Shown: piece by piece, positions 25,725 through 35,350 of the stretch
Layout of the letters: each line of letters begins with the position of its first letter
How positions within the stretch are numbered: position 1 is the stretch's first letter
Source of the DNA: Planctomycetaceae bacterium
Lineage (GTDB): Bacteria > Planctomycetota > Planctomycetia > Planctomycetales > Planctomycetaceae
Reading direction: 5' to 3'
Length of the DNA: 35,350 bases
NCBI GenBank assembly: GCA_900299185.1
Contig: OMIV01000214.1
Span: 1-35,350 of the forward strand
Translations under genes and position numbers: made by a program
The notes under the pieces: generated by a model
Databases searched by the model: none
What the model saw: only the letters and a program-made list of their open reading frames with translations
Told to the model about the DNA's origin: nothing

Positions 25725-27425
25725 TTAGTTCTTCTTGGTCGCATCGCTAGCGTCGGCCAGAGCTTTCCAGCGACGCATCAGAAACCGAGCTGCTGGATAT
25801 TGAGGATCGTTCTTGTCGACGCGTGACAGGAATGCCGCAGCGCGTCCCCAACGACCATCGAGTGCGGTCGACAGACCGGCCAAGTAACGCGCTTGAGTCG
25901 GGAACAATCCGCCTTCGATACGGGTGATGTAAGTTTCGAAGTCGCTGGCGGCTGTCCCGTATTCACCATTCGCCAGTTGGCTGCTGGCTCTCCAAAACAA
26001 AGCCAGTTCCGCAGCTCGCGCGTGCAACTGTTGGATATCTCCTGGGATGAGCCGTGCAACTTCGGCTTCAGCTTCGGGTGGAACGGCTGGAGCCTTAGGT
26101 GGAGTTGGTGGCAGTCGCGACCAGCCTTGTAATTTCAAATACTTCGAAATGGCATCGCCGGTTTGGCCAACGAGTTGCTCTGTGCGAGCAACGAGTAAGT
26201 AATTCCAACCTTTGCCGAATTCGAGACTGACAGGCGCTTCTCCAGCCTTGGGCTCTGCAATGGGACGAATGATGAGAGGACGCGGAGCCTGGAAAGGATC
26301 GAACAACGTCTTCAACCCGGCGAGTTGTTCGGTCGAGAGAGACTCTCTTTGCTCGCGTCGTTCGTCTGCATAGAGCCAGACGGAAATGCTCTCGGTGGGT
26401 AATAGATCCTTCACCGCGGTCGTGACGAGATCGATCACACCTTCGAATGATCCCACCGAAACCAAGGGCTGGAAAATGACGGCGGTGGAGTCCTTGGCCA
26501 TGCCGTTCTGCAACGCCTCGAAGCGCCGCGACCACAGGCTGGTGTCACCAATCACTGAGACCTTGGACGTTTTGAAATGCGCTGACTGGTACGGATACGG
26601 GTTACCTTCGAGGTCCAGTTGCCGCAGAACTTCATCGGAGCCGAGTACTTGTTTGAGCGTCGCAACTTTGCCGATTTGAGCTTGCTTGGGATCATCATCT
26701 AAGGCGGGAATCGGCAGACCGATCGTCATATCAAACAGGTAGATGTCGGAGTCGATCAAGACTCCAACGATCACTGATGACTTGGCGGCATCCGCTTCGG
26801 GCAAGGTAGGCTCGATGATGACCGAGTTCAGCTTGAGCTGTTGCACGAGCGACGCGAACGACCAGGCTCGATCTTTGGGTTGGCCAAAGCCCAGTTGCAT
26901 TCGATCGAACAGAGCGAGCGGAACTTTGTCATCATTGAGGACGTGTAAGTTTTGAAGCACGAAGCGAAACAATTTGACGACTCGTTCGAGTTCGCTATCG
27001 GTCGTCTTCGCCACTGACTCGGCGATGATTCTGGCCCAAAGCGCGTCTCGCACTTCCACCGAGTCGCGCGGCACGAATAGTCGTCGCAAGACGCGATCGA
27101 CTGCGGCCTCATTCAAGTACGGCTGAAGCGCGGTCTTTAACTTGGCATCATCGACGTCCGGGTCGATTAAGTCGGGCAGCATCACTTCGGCCCACGCGTT
27201 GAGTTCACCCGATGGCAACTCGCGAGGCACCCCAATTTCAAACTCCGTGGGATGTAGCGCCGCGAGCGTGTTGGTGACTGTGAACTGCTTCTTGTCGACG
27301 GCTTTCGTCGTGGCTGTTGGAGCTTTGGTAGCCGGTTGATTCGAGCAACCAGACGATGTCAGCAAACACGCTGCGAACAACGCTGGTCCCAGTCCGCATG
27401 CGGTGAATCGAGAACGAGAGGTCAT
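25725..27425 (-). CDS. Predicted lipoprotein, function unknown
   Basis: 566 residues. The N-terminus MTSRSRFTACGLGPALFAAC LLTSSGCS has a signal peptide ending in a lipobox-like SSGC (Cys27), so lipid anchoring is likely though the box is not ideal. The middle part has RVVKLFRFVLQNLHV followed by RAWSFASLVQQLKLNSVII, a pattern reminiscent of transglutaminase-like domains of planctomycete proteins but without a catalytic triad I can confirm. The C-terminal third is helical with repeat-like ANGEYGTAASDFETYI and ALDGRWGRAAAFLSRV, resembling TPR units. ATG 27425 follows GAAGG at eight bases. I do not recognise a named family. It is on the same strand as the DUF1501 gene with a 137-base gap. Confidence 0.82.
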   Translation of the reverse strand: MTSRSRFTACGLGPALFAACLLTSSGCSNQPATKAPTATTKAVDKKQFTVTNTLAALHPTEFEIGVPRELPSGELNAWAEVMLPDLIDPDVDDAKLKTALQPYLNEAAVDRVLRRLFVPRDSVEVRDALWARIIAESVAKTTDSELERVVKLFRFVLQNLHVLNDDKVPLALFDRMQLGFGQPKDRAWSFASLVQQLKLNSVIIEPTLPEADAAKSSVIVGVLIDSDIYLFDMTIGLPIPALDDDPKQAQIGKVATLKQVLGSDEVLRQLDLEGNPYPYQSAHFKTSKVSVIGDTSLWSRRFEALQNGMAKDSTAVIFQPLVSVGSFEGVIDLVTTAVKDLLPTESISVWLYADERREQRESLSTEQLAGLKTLFDPFQAPRPLIIRPIAEPKAGEAPVSLEFGKGWNYLLVARTEQLVGQTGDAISKYLKLQGWSRLPPTPPKAPAVPPEAEAEVARLIPGDIQQLHARAAELALFWRASSQLANGEYGTAASDFETYITRIEGGLFPTQARYLAGLSTALDGRWGRAAAFLSRVDKNDPQYPAARFLMRRWKALADASDATKKN

Positions 27426-28192
27426 TGGCCAACCTTCGAAGTTTGGAATCCAAAGAGAGCATGAGTCCCACTCGTCACGTCATGACTTCGGTATGGGACT
27501 CGATGCTTACAGTGACAAACGCATGAGTCACTGGGACGGGAATCGTCGGGAGCAACTCAGGGCTCGGCAAGTGACGTCTGTGATGAATTCGCACCGTCTT
27601 CACGCGATTTGCATCGAGGCCGCGAGCGGCTTTCCGAGTGGCTGAATGGATGCGTTGAGGACGGTACTAACACGAGGTTGAGTGGACGCGTCGCACGGGC
27701 TGCGAGTGGTCATGGTCTGATGAAATTGGCAGTCGGTACGTCGTTTCTAGACATGCTCTGGCGTTGCGAAACTCGTGTACTTCGATGTTCAACTCGCTTA
27801 ACGATCTTGTTCGTCTCTTCGAACGCTGTAGTCAATTCAGTGGCATGAGACACTCGCGACTCATCGCTCTTGCTTGCCTTGCAACGCCAGGTAGACCTTC
27901 GGCTTAGACGCATTTGTCGAGGGAGTGAGCCTGAGACAGGTCCGGTTGTAACGATTGCGCCACTACGCCGCGTGTTCTCTGTTCGGCATGAGTGTCCCGA
28001 CAGGGAAAGCCTCCGCCCCGGCCTTTCATGTGCGGACCAGCCCAACTGGCGGCCTTGCGCGCGGGGGGAACCTGCGCGCTCGCAGAGTGCTCGCCAACTT
28101 GTTTCCGTACTCAAACAGCGTTTCATCGAACTGCTTTCAACATCATGAATGCCTTCTCCAAGATCAGTGTTTAGCAATGGCTAGCGAGGCAC
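27426..28192. other. Long gap between divergent genes
   Basis: About 770 bases between the lipoprotein gene (-) and the giant gene (+). It should hold both promoters and a long leader for the giant gene. Open frames here translate to Arg/Ser-rich sequence without motifs. A short GC hairpin (GCGCGC, G-rich loop, GCGCGC) lies around 28056-28079. I looked for conserved cores of cobalamin and cyclic-di-GMP riboswitches and saw none. Confidence 0.5.
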
Positions 28193-31100
28193 TTGGCCAG
28201 ATCTTCCAAGAAGACCAACCGTTTGAAGAAGTCGGCGTGGAAGCGTCAGCTGCCAACGGTCTCTTTAGCCGCTGAGACCTTCGAGGATCGAGCACTCTTG
28301 TCGGCGTTCACTTGGAATGGGTCGGTGAGCACCGATTGGGAGACCGCCGGGAACTGGACGGTCTCGGGGGCCGCCGATGCTGATGGCATCCCCGACACTG
28401 ACGACGCGGTGACAATTGACTCCGGAACAACCTTCAGCCCGCAGTTGAGCGCTCCGGAAGCGATTGGTTCCCTGAGTGGTTCAATCGGGACGCCGGCCAC
28501 CATCGACCTTCAGTCTTTTACGTTGACGGTCGGAGCATTGAATTCGGACACAGATTACGGAGGCCACATCGTCGGTTCCGGTGGGATCACGAAGGATGGA
28601 TCGGGGACGTTTCGGTTGTCGGGGTCAAATACATATTCCGGCGCGACAACCATCAACTCAGGCATTCTTTCGACGAGCAGTAGCTCTTCGAACCTCGGCG
28701 ATGGATCGGTGACCAATTCGGTCATCTTCAATGGTGGTTTCCTCAGAATGGGCGGCTTCGTTTCGCTGAGCACGCGGCCGTTTGTGTTGCAGGCGGATGC
28801 CACCATTCAGGATCTGGGGACCAACAACGAAATCGCTGGAGTGATCTCCGGCGCGTTTGATCTTACCAAGGCTCACGACGGTCGATTGACTTTGTCTGCA
28901 GTCAACACATTCGGCGGTGTCGGGCACAAGATCACGTTGACCGGCGGCCAAATCATTGTGGCAGCAGACAGTGGTCTGGGCGCGACAGACAACGAGGTTG
29001 TCTTCAATGGCGGAACCACGCTGGTTGCGACGACCTCGTTTGCGACCGCGCGCAGCATCGTGCTGACTCAATCGGGCATACTAGATGCCAAGGATTCGGC
29101 CGTCTTCACCATCGACGGAGTCGTTAGCGGCACTGGCACGGCCTTGGGGATTCAATCCTCGGGGACAGGAGCTGGCACGGTCTTCTTGACGAATGGCAGT
29201 AATTTTTACACAGGAGTGACCAACGTCACGAGCGGTTCGCTCACTGTGACGACCAATGGTGCTCGCGGAGGTACGACCAACGGTCTCACAACAGTTGCCG
29301 GGACCGTCGTTGATTTCCCGAATGTGCTCTACACGTTTGCCGAGCCGATCACGCTTTCGAGCGCCACGCTCAATGTGTCGACAGGTACAAGCAGTCTCGC
29401 CGGCCCCATCAATATCTCCGCAACGTCAACGATCTCTGTTCCGGAAACGAAGCTGACTATCGATGGAGTCATATCCAACAATGCCTTCACCAAGACCGGC
29501 AGTGGCACTTTGGTTTTGACGGCGGTCAATACTTACACCGGCACAACCACCGTCAGCGCGGGCACCCTGTTGGTCGACGGTTCGACGGCGGCTGGCGCAA
29601 GTTTCACCGTCAATTCAGGCGCAACCTTGGGCGGGTCGGGCGCGATTTCGTCTGGTGCGATGGTTTCGATTTCCGGTCGTCTCGCACCAGGCGGATCACC
29701 TGAGTCGCTGAATATCGGTAGCGCCTCATTGGCGACGGGCGCGTTCGTCGACATTGAGATCGGCGGAACGACTCCAGGTACTGGCTATGACCAATTGATT
29801 GCGAGCAACACGGTGATACTGGGCGGATCGACGCTCACTCTGACGGCCATCAACGGATTCGTGCCCTCGGCCGGGCAGAACTACACGATCATCGACAATC
29901 AAGGCGTCTCGGCCATCAACGGCACGTTTTCGGGATTGGCGGAAGGTGCGCTGATCGGCAACTTCCTCGGCTCGGGTAATGCGGCTTACATCACTTACGT
30001 CGGCGGCGACGGCAACGATGTCGTTATCACGACCAATACCGCGCCGACGCTCGATGCATCGCAAAGTCCGGCGCTGACGCGCATCGACACCGACAATCAA
30101 ACGTCGTCGGGCGACACCGTCGCGAGCATCGTTGTTGATGGCTCGATCACCGATCCCGACACTGTGACCGATCCCGAATCAATTGCGGTCACGTCAGTCG
30201 ATAACACGAACGGCAAGTGGCAGTACTCGACCGATAATGGCGGTTCATGGAACGACTTCAGTGCGACAACCGGCTCGAACGTTGATCTCTCGACGGCGTC
30301 GCGTTTGCTGCTGCCGACGGACAGAATTCGCTTCGTCCCCAACCTCACTTATGTCGGCACTGCGACTTTCACGTTTCGAGCATGGGACCAAACAACGGGC
30401 ACGGCAGGCAGCACGGCGAGCACAACGACGAACGGCGGCATGACTGCGTTTAGCTCGGCGTCGGATGGTGCGAGCATCTTCGTCGGATCGATTGAAACGT
30501 CAGTCGCGCTCGACGGTTCTGGCAATCTCGTTGTGACCGACATCAATGGCGGCACGACCGACGACACGCTCACGGTGAAGTCCGACGGCGCGAACATCTA
30601 TGTCTCTGATCCGAATCGTTTGCTCGAAACGTCCGTCGGCTCGATCAGCGGCGACTTCCATACGGTCACGATTCCGCTCGCTTCGATCACAGGCTCGCAG
30701 TTGCAGTTCAACACGCTCGCCGGGAGCGACTCGCTGACCGTCGATTTCTCGCTCGGAAACTTCACGAAGAGCATCGTCTACACCGCCGGCAATCCGACAT
30801 CGGCTCCCGGAGACTCGCTGACGCTGACCGGCGGCAGCACCTTTACGACGGTGACGCATACCTTCAGCAGCGAGAACGACGGCACGGTCGACGTTTCGGG
30901 CAACAGTCAGATTAGTTACACCGGCCTTGAACCTGTCACCGACAATCTCGACGCGACAAACCGAGTCTTCACGTTCACGGGCGGCGCCGAGACCATCACC
31001 GTCACCGATACTGGCGGAGCAGACGGCAAGACGAAGATCGATTCAACGCTCGGCGAGTCCGTCACGTTCACGAATCCGACAGCTTCGCTGACGATCAACG

Positions 31101-34100
31101 CGGGCTCGGGCGATGACACCATCACGATCAGCTCGGTCGACTCAGCATTCACAGCAGCGCTCACCGTCAACGGCGACGCGGGCACCGACACCATCAATAG
31201 CAACGCCACTTTGACGCTCGGTTCGGGCAGTTCGACGGGTGCAGTTTCTCTGACAGCCGAGACGATCGCGGTCACTGCCGCCATCAACACAACGGCGGTG
31301 ACGACGGGCACGACCTCGCTCAGCGGCACGACGATCTCGCTCGGAGCGAATCTCAGCACGGATAGTGCGAGCGTGACGATCGCGGGTTCGACGTCGGTCT
31401 CGCTGACGTCGTCAATCACGATCGACACCGAGTCCGGCAACAACGGCAATGCTGGAGCGGTCTCGTTCGCAGGCACGGTGCAATTGCAGCCCGATGGCAC
31501 GAAAGGCCGCGACCTCACGATCAATACGGCGACGAACTTTGCAGGCGGTACGGGCGGCGCAGTGACGTTGCCGACGATCGGGCTCAATACGACGTATCTC
31601 AACGATGTCAGTATTGATACACGCGCGGCGACGAACGGCGTCATCACCGTCGGCGGAAACATCACGACCGACGATAACGGAGTCGCTTCCGGCGGCACGA
31701 TCACGCTCGCGGGCGACGTGCGACTTTCGGGCTCTCGCACCTTCTCAACCGCTGATGCCGACACGAACGGCGGAGTGATCGACCTCTCGAACGCGACCGT
31801 CAGCGCGACCGTCGCGAACGCGAATCTCACGCTCACAACCGAAAGCACAAAGGCAGGCGGCACGGGCGGAGCGGTGACGCTCAACACCTTCAGCAATGCC
31901 GGCGGGCAGCTCGTCAACAACTTGAGCATCGACACGAATGGCACAACGACAACGGCGGGTGACATCACTCAGAACGGGACCGTGACGCTCGCGGGCTCAG
32001 CGACCTACGACGGGCGCACAATCAGCCTGCCGAATACGCAGTCGGATCTCATCGTCTCCGGCTCGAACACCATCAGCCTCACCGCGACGAAGAACGTCAG
32101 TCTCGGAGCGGGTGCGTCGCTGCAATCGGTCAACGGCAACATCACCGTCAGCGCCAATCAGCAAGCCACTGCGACGACCGGCGACTTCACCGGCATCTTG
32201 CTGACGGCGGCGTCGATCGCAGCGAGCGGCACGGGTTCGATCAGCCTCACGGGTAAAGGCGGCACCGGTGCGAGTGAGAACGACGGCGTCCGCATCACCG
32301 ACGACAACACCGGCGGCATCGGCACGCTCTCAACGCTCTCGACGACGTCCGGCACGATCAGCGTCACCGGCACGACCAACTCGACGACCGCCGGAGATGA
32401 CGGCGTGCATATCGAAGACGCGACGATCAACGCGTCTTCAGCCGGTCCCATCACAATCAACGGCACGGGTGCGAATAGCTCAACCTCAGAGGGCGTTTAT
32501 CTCGCCGGTGCGACGAGCTTCGCAAAGTCCAATGGGGGTGCAATCACCATTACAGGAACAACGAGTGGTGATGACGGTGTCGAGATTTCCAAAGCGGATA
32601 TCACCAATCAAAGCTCAGGCACCATCACCATCTCGGGCACTGGCGGCACGGGAAGCGCGACTGCGGACGGCGTCGTCATCGACGGTTCAGGTCAAACATT
32701 GATCTCTGTCGCTAACGGGAACTTGCAGATCAATGGCACGGGCGGAAAGGACGACGGTATCGACGCCAGCGATGCAATAATTCGTACTACCGGCTCCGGT
32801 AAGTTGTCGCTGATCGGGACTGGTGGAAGTGTCGCGGAAGGCGATGGCATCGTCGTGACGATCACGGGCAACGGCCTCGGCATTTTGTCATCGAGTTCCG
32901 GAGCGATCGTTCTTAACGGGACTGCAACAGCAGGAGACGGCGTCGAATTAGTCGCAGGTGCTTTTCAAGCAATCGGAGCAACCTCAACGGGCACGATTTC
33001 AATTACGGGCGACGGCAATGGTGCGGGTACCGTCGGCGTGCAGATTGACGCGCCGATCTCCGCCAATTCCGGATCCGTCACGATCACCAGTCAAGACGAT
33101 GTGACCTTCGCGGCAACGGGCGACGTCACGACCGTCGGCGGAGCAGTGACCGTCATTGCAACCAATAGCGGCGGCAAGATCACTCAAGCAGACGGCGCGT
33201 TGATCGACGCGGGCAACAAGCAAATCTCGCTCACCGCCGACAGCACGATCACGCTCGGCGGCTTGCTTACGACATTCAGCAACACGCTCACCAACGCGAT
33301 CGCAGTCACCTCGAATAACGGAGCGATCGTCGACGGCGGCGACTCGCACGTTGATGCCGTCGCGGCGGCGGGAATCATCGCACTCAGCGCGCCGAGCGGC
33401 ATCGGCACCGCGAACGCCATCGAGACAACCGGAACACGTCTCTCGGCCTCCAGTAACAACAATGACATCCGAGTGACTGAGACGGACGGGATCGTCGCGC
33501 TCTTCTTGAGTGCCGGTACGGGCGATGTCTTTCTCACTGCCGGGGGCGCGATCACCGATACCGACGGCAGCACTGACATCACGGCAGACGATGCCTCGAT
33601 CACGATCAGCACCGCCGGAGCGGCGCTCGGCACGAGTTCGAATGCAGTCGACGTGCTACTGTCAACGCTCGTCACATCAACCAATGCCGCCGACCAATAT
33701 CTCAGCACCTCAACGACGGTGACGATCGGCAACGGCGATCTCAGCAGCGGCGCCGCGAACACCGTGCATCTCGTGAGCGGCGGATGGTTCACGACGTCAA
33801 CCGGTGGCGACATCAACGGCAAGGCTGAAGTGCAAGGCGCGGCTGTGCTCGCCGGTAACGGCACTGTGACCGGCTCGGTCTCGACTGTCAGTGGTGCGAT
33901 CATTGATCCGGGAATCTCGACGGCGGGCGTGCTCACAACCGGACCAATCGACTTCGCGAGCGGCGTCACGTTCAACGTCGAGATCGACGGCAACTCTCCC
34001 GGCATTGGCGCCGGCTTCCATGATCAGCTCGTGACGACGGGCAACGTCACCATCAACAGCGCGACGCTGACCCTCACTTCGCTCGGCTACACACCGCAAG

Positions 34101-35329
34101 ACGGCGACTCGTACAAGATCATCAACAACGGCGGAGCGGGCGCGGTCAGTGGCACCTTCAGTGGTTATCCGCAGGGGCAGATCACTCCGAACTTCCTCGG
34201 CTCGCCGTACTTCATGCGGATCGACTACGCCGGGGGCGACGGTAACGACGTCGTGCTCGAAATCTTCTCGGCGGACACTTCGGTCGACATCGACGGCAGC
34301 GGCAATCTCGTCATCACCGACATCAACACGACGACCAACGACGCGCTCACGATCAGCCTCAACGCAGCCGGAACGCACTACATCATCACCGACCCGACGC
34401 GCATCCTCACAACGTCATCAGCGGGACTGACGGGCGACGGCACGAACACCATCACCGTGCCCGTTGCCAGTGTGACCGGCGTCATTCAATTCGTGACACT
34501 CGCAGGCAATGACTCGATCACCGTCGATTACACGAACGGCTCTTTCCCCGACGACATGACGATCGATGGCGGCACGCAGACGACGTCCGACTCACTGACT
34601 CTCCAAAACGCGACTTTCACGAGCATCACACATTCGGCAACGAGCACCGGCGCCGGCACGATCGCGTTCGCCGGTCCCGCGAACGGCGGCATCACGTACT
34701 CGGCGCTGGAAGCGATCACGGACTCGCTCACCGTCAGCGATCGTACTTTCAATTACAGCAACACAGCGCAGACGATCTCGATGACCGACGCCGCAGCCGC
34801 GAACGGTCGCACGAACATCACTTCAACTGCCGGAACGCCGATCGACTTCACGAACCCGAGCCTCAGCTTCTCGCTCAACGGCGGCACGTCGGATGACACG
34901 ATCAGCGTGAGCGCGGTCGACAGCGGCTTTGTCGCGAGCATCAGCATCGACGGCGGCGCGGGCACCGACAGCATCACGAGCAGTGCCACTCTGACTCTCG
35001 GCACCGGCAACACCGGCACGGTCTCGATGTCGGCAGAGACGGTCTCGATGTCGGCAGAGACGATCACGATCGACGGCGCGATCGACACGACTGCGGGCTC
35101 GACCGAATCGATCTCGTTGACGGGCGGCACGATCACGATCAATGCCGGACTGACGACCAATATTGGCGATGTCGTCGTCTCGGCGACGGGAGCAATCAGC
35201 TTCACCGCAACGGGCAACATCACGACGACGACCGGCAATGTCGACGTCACTTCAACCGGCGGGACGATCACTCAAACCGACGGTTCGCTGATCGACGCCG
35301 GTAGCGGCGAAATCACCCTCACCGCCGAC
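28193..35329 (+). CDS. Giant autotransporter-type beta-helix LEPR-XLL protein, truncated at right edge
   Basis: At least 2379 residues; the genuine frame runs into adapter sequence, so the C-terminus is missing. The start is TTG 28193, the only start codon after the upstream stop, with GAGG three bases before it. The N-terminus is basic (NRLKKSAWKRQLP) and carries FEDRALLS (30-37), the LEPR-XLL sorting motif. Autotransporter-associated beta-strand repeats follow (GSGTFRLSGSNTYSGATT; GSGTLVLTAVNTYTGTTT), then a GGDGNDVVITTNTAPTL junction into a cadherin-like segment. From about residue 769 a Gly/Ser/Thr-rich beta-helix dominates. It contains eight DGV/DGI units (32279-32950) and a second copy, 1260 residues later, of the LDGSGNLVVTDIN module. 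A large cell-surface or released adhesin or matrix protein is likely. Confidence 0.9.
32279..32950 (+). repeat. Eight-fold DGV/DGI repeat inside the giant gene
   Basis: Eight successive units carry the signature D-G-V/I at spacings of 39, 30, 28, 31, 29, 30 and 31 residues (NDGVRI, DDGVHI, SEGVYL, DDGVEI, ADGVVI, DDGIDA, GDGIVV, GDGVEL). Each has a Gly-Thr strand before it (for example GTITISGTG). The spacing fits one or two turns of a right-handed beta-helix per unit. The repeats are similar in protein but quite different in DNA. Confidence 0.75.
35018..35059 (+). repeat. Exact 21-bp tandem duplication
   Basis: A 21-base unit (35018-35038) beginning ACGGTCTCGATGTCGG is repeated exactly at 35039-35059. 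It duplicates VSMSAET in frame within the giant gene. A third, diverged unit (ETITI) follows. Confidence 0.9.
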
Positions 35330-35350
35330 CTGTCTCTTATACACATCTGA
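35330..35350. other. Nextera adapter at right contig end (artefact)
   Basis: The last 21 bases begin with CTGTCTCTTATACACATCT, the reverse complement of the transposase mosaic end, and continue GA as in the read-1 adapter. It adds the false residues LSLIHI and a false stop to the giant protein. Confidence 0.97.

Noticed and set aside
27426-28192. Riboswitch in the long leader of the giant gene
   Set aside because: No conserved core of the riboswitch classes I looked for is visible; only a short GC hairpin was seen.
28177-28275. ATG at 28177 as start of the giant gene
   Set aside because: It is in another frame and meets a stop after 32 codons; the frame with FEDRALLS opens only at TTG 28193.

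Overview
The window looks like a contig from a member of the Planctomycetota. The evidence is a PSD1-type protein (planctomycete cytochrome C plus DUF1549 and DUF1553), a DUF1501 protein with a twin-arginine leader, two PmoA-like (DUF6807) proteins, and two very large secreted proteins whose N-termini carry the LEPR-XLL-type sorting motif (LEDRLLLS at the left end, FEDRALLS at the right end). Both contig ends are Illumina Nextera transposase adapter, not genome: bases 1-34 and about 35330-35350. Both giant genes are therefore cut by the assembly, and the stop at the right edge is artificial.

Layout. 35-1832 (-) is a truncated LEPR-XLL repeat protein. 1833-3684 is a gene-poor stretch containing a decayed IS66-like transposase fragment (about 2835-3262). 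3731-3817 (-) is tRNA-Ser(CGA), with a promoter candidate and a strong terminator. 4106-7148 (+) holds a class IV aminotransferase followed by two PmoA-like proteins, one without and one with a signal peptide. Heme A synthase (7165-8181, -) and the PSD1 protein (8314-11400, +) diverge from a short shared region. 11397-13472 (-) encodes a PspA/IM30 homologue downstream of a sigma-54 activator with a degenerate receiver. 13686-14837 (+) is rsgA.

15083-22013 (-) is the least ordinary part. It holds a VIT/VWA protein, a PLP-dependent group II decarboxylase, and an 816-residue fusion of an amidohydrolase to a class III aminotransferase. The fusion gene lies between two directly oriented copies of a nested inverted-repeat element (14971-15050 and 17611-17692). 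The linker between its two domains is encoded by a GC-rich palindromic repeat. 22363-23241 (-) is a sugar transferase split by one in-frame TAA. Next come a PaiB-like FMN-binding protein (23503-24135, -), a DUF1501 protein (24253-25587, -) and a large predicted lipoprotein (25725-27425, -). After about 770 bases without a recognisable gene, a giant autotransporter-type beta-helix protein (28193 to the right edge, +) fills the rest.

Functional themes are cell-surface and envelope biology (giant repeat proteins, VIT/VWA, exopolysaccharide sugar transferase, PspA stress response), planctomycete-specific families probably tied to polymer use (PSD1, DUF1501, DUF6807), and a small PLP-enzyme neighbourhood whose substrates cannot be read from sequence. 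All assignments come from reading motifs by eye; no database search was run.
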